This document shows positions 55,224 to 60,000 of a stretch of DNA of 60,000 nt, in pieces (within the stretch, counting starts at the first letter, position 1; each line of letters opens with the position of its first letter). Position numbers and translations under genes: made by a program. The notes below the pieces were generated by a model. The model searched no databases and was not told where the DNA came from. It saw only the letters and a program-made list of their open reading frames with translations. Source of the DNA: Nematostella vectensis (taxonomy: Eukaryota; Cnidaria; Anthozoa; Actiniaria; Edwardsiidae); contig NC_064047.1 of assembly GCF_932526225.1 (NCBI RefSeq), forward strand, positions 12,660,460 through 12,720,459. Reading direction: 5' to 3'.

Positions 55224-56129
55224 GTGCTTAAACTTAAACAAGAGGTAAAAAACCTGAAAAGAAAACTCAAGGTGAGTTTACACCGTGTGATTATGCTGAA
55301 GTTGCAATACTTATGACAAAAACGAAATGGTTGTTATTGGTTAAACGGCGGCTTCGATATTCTGAATCCACTCCCTGGATATGAGGAATTTGGCTCTCAA
55401 ACATAGGAAATATTTAGGCACAAATTCAAATTATGTCATTCGGTACTTTTCTCCTGCCCGGCCTGGATTTTATGATTTTGGTAATTATGTATCATATATT
55501 AGTAGCCGAATGCAGTGAATATAACACTATCAGCAAGTAGTTTTGGATTTTTAAAGGCTGTTACTGTGCGGTTTTTGCACATTGTAATAGTCCTCTCCGC
55601 TGTTATCACATAGAGAATATTAAGTGTTCTTTTTTGTATTTTTATAGGTTTACAAAGATGTTCCTGCAGAGGATCAGCCCAGTCCAGTGGTACGTCGATA
55701 AAACATCAAACAAACAATATAACCGGAACATAGAACTCGTATAGACTATATACATGCCTGATTGCTTATACATTGATTTTAGTTGTTTTCAATTAATTGT
55801 TCAATTTATTATTTACAGTCACAACAAAAGCAGAAAATTAAATATCTGTCAAAGCCCCTGGAAGGGGTGAAGAGGCTCCTGTCAGACCTCTTTACCGAAG
55901 AAGAGCTCATGCGGTGCACACTGAAGGGGAAGGGAAGGTCCAGAGGGATGCCCTGGACCAGCAACAAGATGCAGATAATTTATGGTAAGTCACAACAGTG
56001 CGAGAAATGCAGAAAGGTATCACTTACTTAACTGCAACTACCATTATTTTTGCAGGTGCAATGAGGGCAAATTACGAAATGACTGATGAGAAAATGGACC
56101 AGCTGATTAGAAATCAGCAAAATCCTTAA
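55224..56129 (+). CDS. 3' end of a coiled-coil/BEN-like domain gene (last four exons)
   Basis: Likely exons are about 55224-55271, 55648-55689, 55819-55984 and 56056-56129 (stop TAA). The last three introns are GT-AG and phases agree: 0, 0, then 1 with split Gly. The first exon gives a basic coiled coil (LKLKQEVKNLKRKLK). The third begins with a basic linker and then VKRLLSDLFTEEELMRCTLK. The fourth ends MRANYEMTDEKMDQLI. The pattern of a leucine-rich helix, an LF..EEL motif and a G/K/R-rich loop resembles a BEN domain, found in DNA-binding and chromatin-associated proteins. The 5' exons are not identified, so the N-terminus and start are unknown. The BEN assignment is by resemblance only. 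Confidence 0.6.
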
Positions 56130-56287
56130 AAGACAAAACCAAAAAATTCCTTAAGTAAAGCTAAGTGAAATGTCCATTAATGGTCCATTAATAATCATAG
56201 AGATATTTTAGCTTGCCTTGCAATTTTTGTTGTATACCAACTTTTTGTCGAATTTGGTTTTGTCTTTTAACGATTTTTGCTGATTTC
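56109..56287. repeat. Inverted repeat spanning the end of the BEN-like gene
   Basis: Arms of about 35 bp: AGAAATCAGCAAAATCCTTA at 56110-56129 and the reverse complement, ending TTTTGCTGATTTCT, at 56254-56287. The plus-strand arm contains the last codons and stop of the gene. The loop is about 110 bp. Confidence 0.75.
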
Positions 56288-56439
56288 TATAACGTTATAG
56301 AAGTCACTGTTCACGTTGTATCCGAAAATTATAAAGTTGATTATCAAATTTTGAGATAATTGTAAATTTGTTCTGTATTCTAAAAATAAAATTATTTGCT
56401 GGAAAATATTGCTAGCTATTTGTAATAAATTACCGGATA

Positions 56440-56865
56440 TCCAAGAAAAGCGTATAATATTCTGCAAAATGACAATATTTCAATAACAATAACCTCAATT
56501 TCCTTCAATTCCGAAAAATCTAATAATATCCGATTATGCATTCACTAAAATCAAAGAAAATCCAATATTGTCTAAGAATATCGTTCTTTATCGCAAAAGG
56601 AACAACGCATCTATGCATTCCCTGTCACATTAATGCATATTCCAAAAATCGCATTATATCCAATTGGATATTCCAGAATATCGTAGAAAATCCTGTTTAA
56701 AGTAAGACTATGCCTTTTGAGATATCCTAGAATATCCTGGAATATCGGTCCAAATTTACCGTGAAAATTCACACCTTGAATATCCTAGGAAATCGCAGGA
56801 TGTTCTAAGATGAATATCGTGAGATATTCAAGGATATTACAGAAAGTCTTGGAATATCCCAGTTT
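56440..56865. repeat. Degenerate AATATCC/GGATATT-rich stretch
   Basis: Many copies of AATATCC, GAATATC and their reverse complements are scattered at irregular spacing (for example 56725-56750 and 56820-56855). No exact period. Probably a decayed tandem or palindromic repeat next to the BEL gag remnant. Confidence 0.5.
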
Positions 56866-58021
56866 CATTTCGCACGGGAGGTGCCGCGAGAGAAGTAAGC
56901 ATCGAGCAAGGTCTCGTCTTCATTGTCTCTTTCCTCATCAGTCGTAAGCCACCTTCGACCAATCTACTCCAGCGATTTATTAGGTACCCGGGGATCTTCT
57001 GAACCAGCCTCTTGTTCTCTTCTGGGTCGTTAAGCACGTTCAGAAATTGTGAGGCTGACATGGCTGGCTCGCTTGTTCTAGGAAGTCTGAAAACTTCCGT
57101 AGGCTGACGCCGTCGTTCGCCTGCACTCTTGGCCACTCGTGTAGTCTATGTCGATATGGGTCGGCCAGAAAGTACGGGTTGCCATAGCGGCGAGTGAGCA
57201 TTTCCTTTGCTCGATCGCTAGACGATGGTGTACATTGCGTTATAAAACCCGAAGTCGCTTCCTTAGCTTCGCCGGCCGCATATCTTCCGAGTACAAACGT
57301 TCCTCCGCGTTACTAGACTGACGCTCTACAATGTTCTCAAAAGCCCTTAGACACCTCGGAAACTCTAATTGGTTCCCCCTAAAGATCTTTGGCTCGGGAA
57401 GAGGGAGCCTGTGGCGCGAGTTTCGCTCTGCGAGGAGGTCAGCTAAACGTGTTATCGAGTCAGTGTTCTCTGCGGGAGGGACAGTATATTGCTCGATAGA
57501 GGTACACGAGAATCGGTTTGTGATAGAGGTAGAAGTGGTCTTTTTGAATTATGGAGAACCCTTGGCTCGGAATTAACTTGACTTGCGGGGTGATCGGAAT
57601 TCGGGTTGGATAAATCGAGCGTTTTTGTACTGCCGGAAATAGAACGTAGCTGTTCCTCTAAATAATCATGTAAGCGGTCGGCGGCGTTCCCCGTAATCTG
57701 CTCGGGATTCTGTGCTTCGCTTTCGACTTTCTCGATAGCCTGTAGTTCGGCTCTTGTCGCTGCTAACTCTTTGAGTATTTCGATTTGTTTGAGTTCTTTC
57801 GTTTTCCCCCATTTAAACATGTCAATGTCTAATCTAGCTGCTTTAGCGGCGATATCCGCTCGGTAATTTAGAGACCCATTGCAGGTGCGCGTCTCGATGT
57901 GCGGCTTGCCCTTGACCGGTGGAACCCAGCAATGCTCGGTGCCTTTCGAGAGGACAAGGGACAAGTTTTTACTGTAATGGATTTCCCTTCCGGTCGCCTT
58001 CACTGGTATAACACATGACAC
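56837..58021 (-). pseudogene. BEL/Pao gag-like remnant
   Basis: The minus-strand frame from 58021 to 57452 has an N-terminal region with WVPPVKGKPH, then a long charged helical stretch (about residues 60-110 of that frame). Beyond stops and frameshifts come AKEMLTRRYGNPYF-, LRKFSDFLEQ- and FLNVLNDPEENKRLVQK-like words down to 56840. This series (aggregation of a gag helix, RRYGNP, LRKFSDFL) is typical of BEL/Pao gag (DUF1759 type). Inactivated by stops. Confidence 0.65.
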
Positions 58022-58044
58022 GACACCGACTTGAACCCAATTTG

Positions 58045-58225
58045 CCTTTTTTTCATTTTTTTATAACTTTATTGTCTGTATTACACCGTACAAACTTGAT
58101 CCGGCTATATCAGGGGAAATCGTCGTGCGCGTGTTTGATCGTTTGATTCGTGTACGATATGCGGGGCTTAGCACTGCCTGGCTCTAGTTTTATCAGGTTC
58201 AGAGTTAATTATTATCTAATAAGTA
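58045..58225 (-). repeat. BEL/Pao 5' leader repeat
   Basis: Direct copy of 54118-54290, immediately upstream (minus-strand sense) of the gag-like ORF. Possibly leader or LTR edge of the element. Confidence 0.55.
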
Positions 58226-58737
58226 CTGTTCGCTACATTACTGCTAATTTTCCCTTCTTTTCAGGTTTTTAGATGGTCAATTCGTTACACAGTTCAGTTA
58301 ATTTCTATTCGCTCAAAGAGCACAGTTTAAGTCTCACCGTGTTTTCTAATTCTTTTGCCATAATGCTTCTTACTCACCTAAATCACGCTCTGAGTCGCCA
58401 ATATGTAACACCCGCGATTCCTTGTGTTATTCCAGTTATTTATTTAATAATCCAACTCACAAAAGTCTACTTTTTTCCGATCTAGAAACTCACATGGGAA
58501 AATCGTCCCACAATGCATTTCAAACAGGTCGATCCAGGGGCGCGCGGCCGAAACCGCAACAGGTGGCCCCTACACATATTGTTTAAACAAACGTATTTTG
58601 AAGTCAAATAGAGTGGGCTATAGCTATACAATATCCAGACATAAAATTAGAACATTTTTTATCAAGATCAACAACACTACAAATACAACACAATTCTCTA
58701 GTTGTTTATTGAAATTGTCCCATAAAAATCAATACTG
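58226..58737. other. No recognised feature
   Basis: AT-rich sequence; a 70-codon plus-strand ORF at 58273-58485 matches nothing I know. Could be LTR or leader of the adjacent BEL element. Confidence 0.35.
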
Positions 58738-58832
58738 TCCAACACTGTCTCACATTGGCCATTTGTCATTTGGAATGGCCATTTGTCAAGCGCTAGTGGC
58801 AAATGGCCAAATGGTAATATGTGAAGTAGATT
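58738..58832. repeat. Dispersed repeat, inverted partner of 185-283
   Basis: CAACACTGTCTCACATTGGC and following TGGCCATTTGTC words, the reverse complement of the repeat near the left end of the window. Confidence 0.55.
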
Positions 58833-59297
58833 CCGGCTACGAAGCGATTTAAGACCGGCCTCAAGGATTTCTTCCAATATTTATTATATAAAAACATTCT
58901 GGAATAGATCAATAATTACAGCATTTAGGCTAGATCTCGGGCATATTCCTATACATTCCGATCATAGTTGTGAAGCGATAGAGATTTACGAAATTAAACT
59001 TACAAGCAATGGAACATACACTTGAATCAATAATTACTATTACACAAAACATACAAATCATGCGCTATAAAGCTAATATAACTTGATCATGGTACCTGAA
59101 TGGTGGATTCCTGCGCGGTCTTGGCTTAAACTTAGCTCTGCTCTAAACTTGCGATCTCCTCATGTGCTCTATTGACTCTAACTGGTCTCAATTTACAGAT
59201 GCCTTTTAAGCAGCAATTATCAACTTGTGTCAATCAAACTTAATTACTTACATATTGAATCAGTCACTTAGAAAACAAACAGTGTCCGATGCGCTAT
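58833..59297. other. No gene; candidate LTR region
   Basis: Lies just beyond the 3' end of the BEL/Pao pol remnant on its minus strand, where an LTR would be expected. Clear LTR ends not found. Confidence 0.3.
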
Positions 59298-60000
59298 CTA
59301 CAACAAATCCTCGGGGGGCGCCAATGAGAAGGCGCTATTTGTTACTCTGCTTCGCATATCAAGCAGCAGCGCTGGACGGACCTCTGATATTCCGCTCCGT
59401 TGGCTGTCTTGACTCTCACGTTCCGTACGAGTGCGTCTTGCCCGGGGTAGGTCTCCACGATGCGTCCAAGACTCCATTTTCCACGTGGCGCCGTGAAATC
59501 CACTAGCAGGACAACATCTCCGACGCTCATCTGGCGACCTTTCTTCTGCCATTTGGAGCGGCCGCGACTGATCAGCTCTCGGATGAACCGTCTCCAAAAG
59601 TAAATGACGATGGTCTGCACGAACTGGTAGCGCTTCTTGAGGTTCTATTTGTGTCTTCGTATGGACCATGAGGGGTGTTTACCGACGCTCATCCCAGTAG
59701 GAGGTGATTCGGTGTCAGGGGTCTTGGATCGTTGGGGTCGTCCGAACTGTAACTCAGAGGGCGGCTGTTCAGGATACTCTTCACTCGCTCCAGGAGAGTG
59801 TCTGCTCTCCTACGGTTACGTGAAGTGAGTGCTTGACTTGCTTGACCAAACTCTCGTACATTCCTCCTTGATGGGGACTGTAGGGGGATATGAAGATCCA
59901 GTTGAACTTGTGCAGCATCGCAAAGTCTTCAAGACACTTCTTCTCATCGATGACTAGTTTGCGGAGTTCTGCTTCTGCCCCTACAAACGAGCCTCCGTTG
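59298..60000 (-). pseudogene. BEL/Pao pol remnant: integrase end and DUF5641 (runs off window)
   Basis: From the right edge the minus strand reads NGGSFVGAEAELRKLV, then [20 protein letters not shown], then [20 protein letters not shown]-like words: the C-terminal part of a BEL/Pao integrase, with catalytic Glu in the GGMYESL context. After frame breaks, 59342-59620 encodes KWQKKGRQMSVGDVVLLVD, GKWSLGRIVETYPG and VRNVRVKTANG, the DUF5641 domain that ends BEL/Pao polyproteins. Stops and shifts make it a pseudogene. Its position 3' of gag on the wrong side means it belongs to a different element copy from the gag at 56837-58021. Confidence 0.8.

Overview
Organism: this is eukaryotic, intron-bearing, AT-rich DNA from an invertebrate animal. 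The evidence is RING/B-box TRIM exons joined to TLDc exons across canonical GT-AG introns, together with BEL/Pao, Ty3/gypsy-like and CR1/L2-like retroelement remains, several MITE-like elements and hammerhead-ribozyme repeats. A cnidarian (anthozoan) is my best guess. It rests on family resemblance only and is not proven.

Layout. 1-2249 is a left flank of repeats: a 60-bp tandem array and two related fold-back elements. 2250-50020 is one locus present three times head to tail: unit 1 at 2250-17347, unit 2 at 17348-36606 and unit 3 at 36607-50020. Each unit carries one four-exon plus-strand gene encoding RING, two B-boxes, a coiled coil and TLDc. Intron and exon phases fit exactly in all three copies, giving predicted proteins of 548, 565 and 554 residues. 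Units 2 and 3 are almost identical over most of their length; unit 1 is more diverged.

Every unit carries the same passengers. Intron 2 holds an antisense LINE reverse-transcriptase gene split by a MITE-flanked insert. Intron 3 holds a 48-bp minisatellite and an LTR-like block. Downstream are a GC-rich inverted-repeat element, a LINE tail fragment, a 51-bp minisatellite (about 21, 78 and 2 copies) and a 77-bp tandem repeat. Units 1 and 2 end in about 2.75 copies of a 356/357-bp repeat. Each of these repeats contains a textbook type I hammerhead ribozyme, so the arrays look like retrozymes and sit exactly at the junctions between gene copies.

50021-60000 is an unduplicated right flank. It has a second, different hammerhead-like motif (51012-51074), a decayed Ty3/gypsy pol on the minus strand (52025-53640), and the 3' end of a plus-strand gene with a coiled coil and a BEN-like domain (about 55224-56129). 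It also has BEL/Pao remains on the minus strand: gag at 56837-58021, and integrase plus DUF5641 running off the right edge.

Most noteworthy: (1) hammerhead-bearing repeats at the duplication junctions; (2) a TRIM-TLDc fusion gene in tandem triplicate; (3) a last TLDc exon in which the copies differ mostly by amino-acid-changing substitutions, while flanking introns and the RING/B-box exons of copies 2 and 3 are nearly unchanged. This looks like diversifying selection on a candidate recognition or effector domain. All counts and alignments were done by eye.
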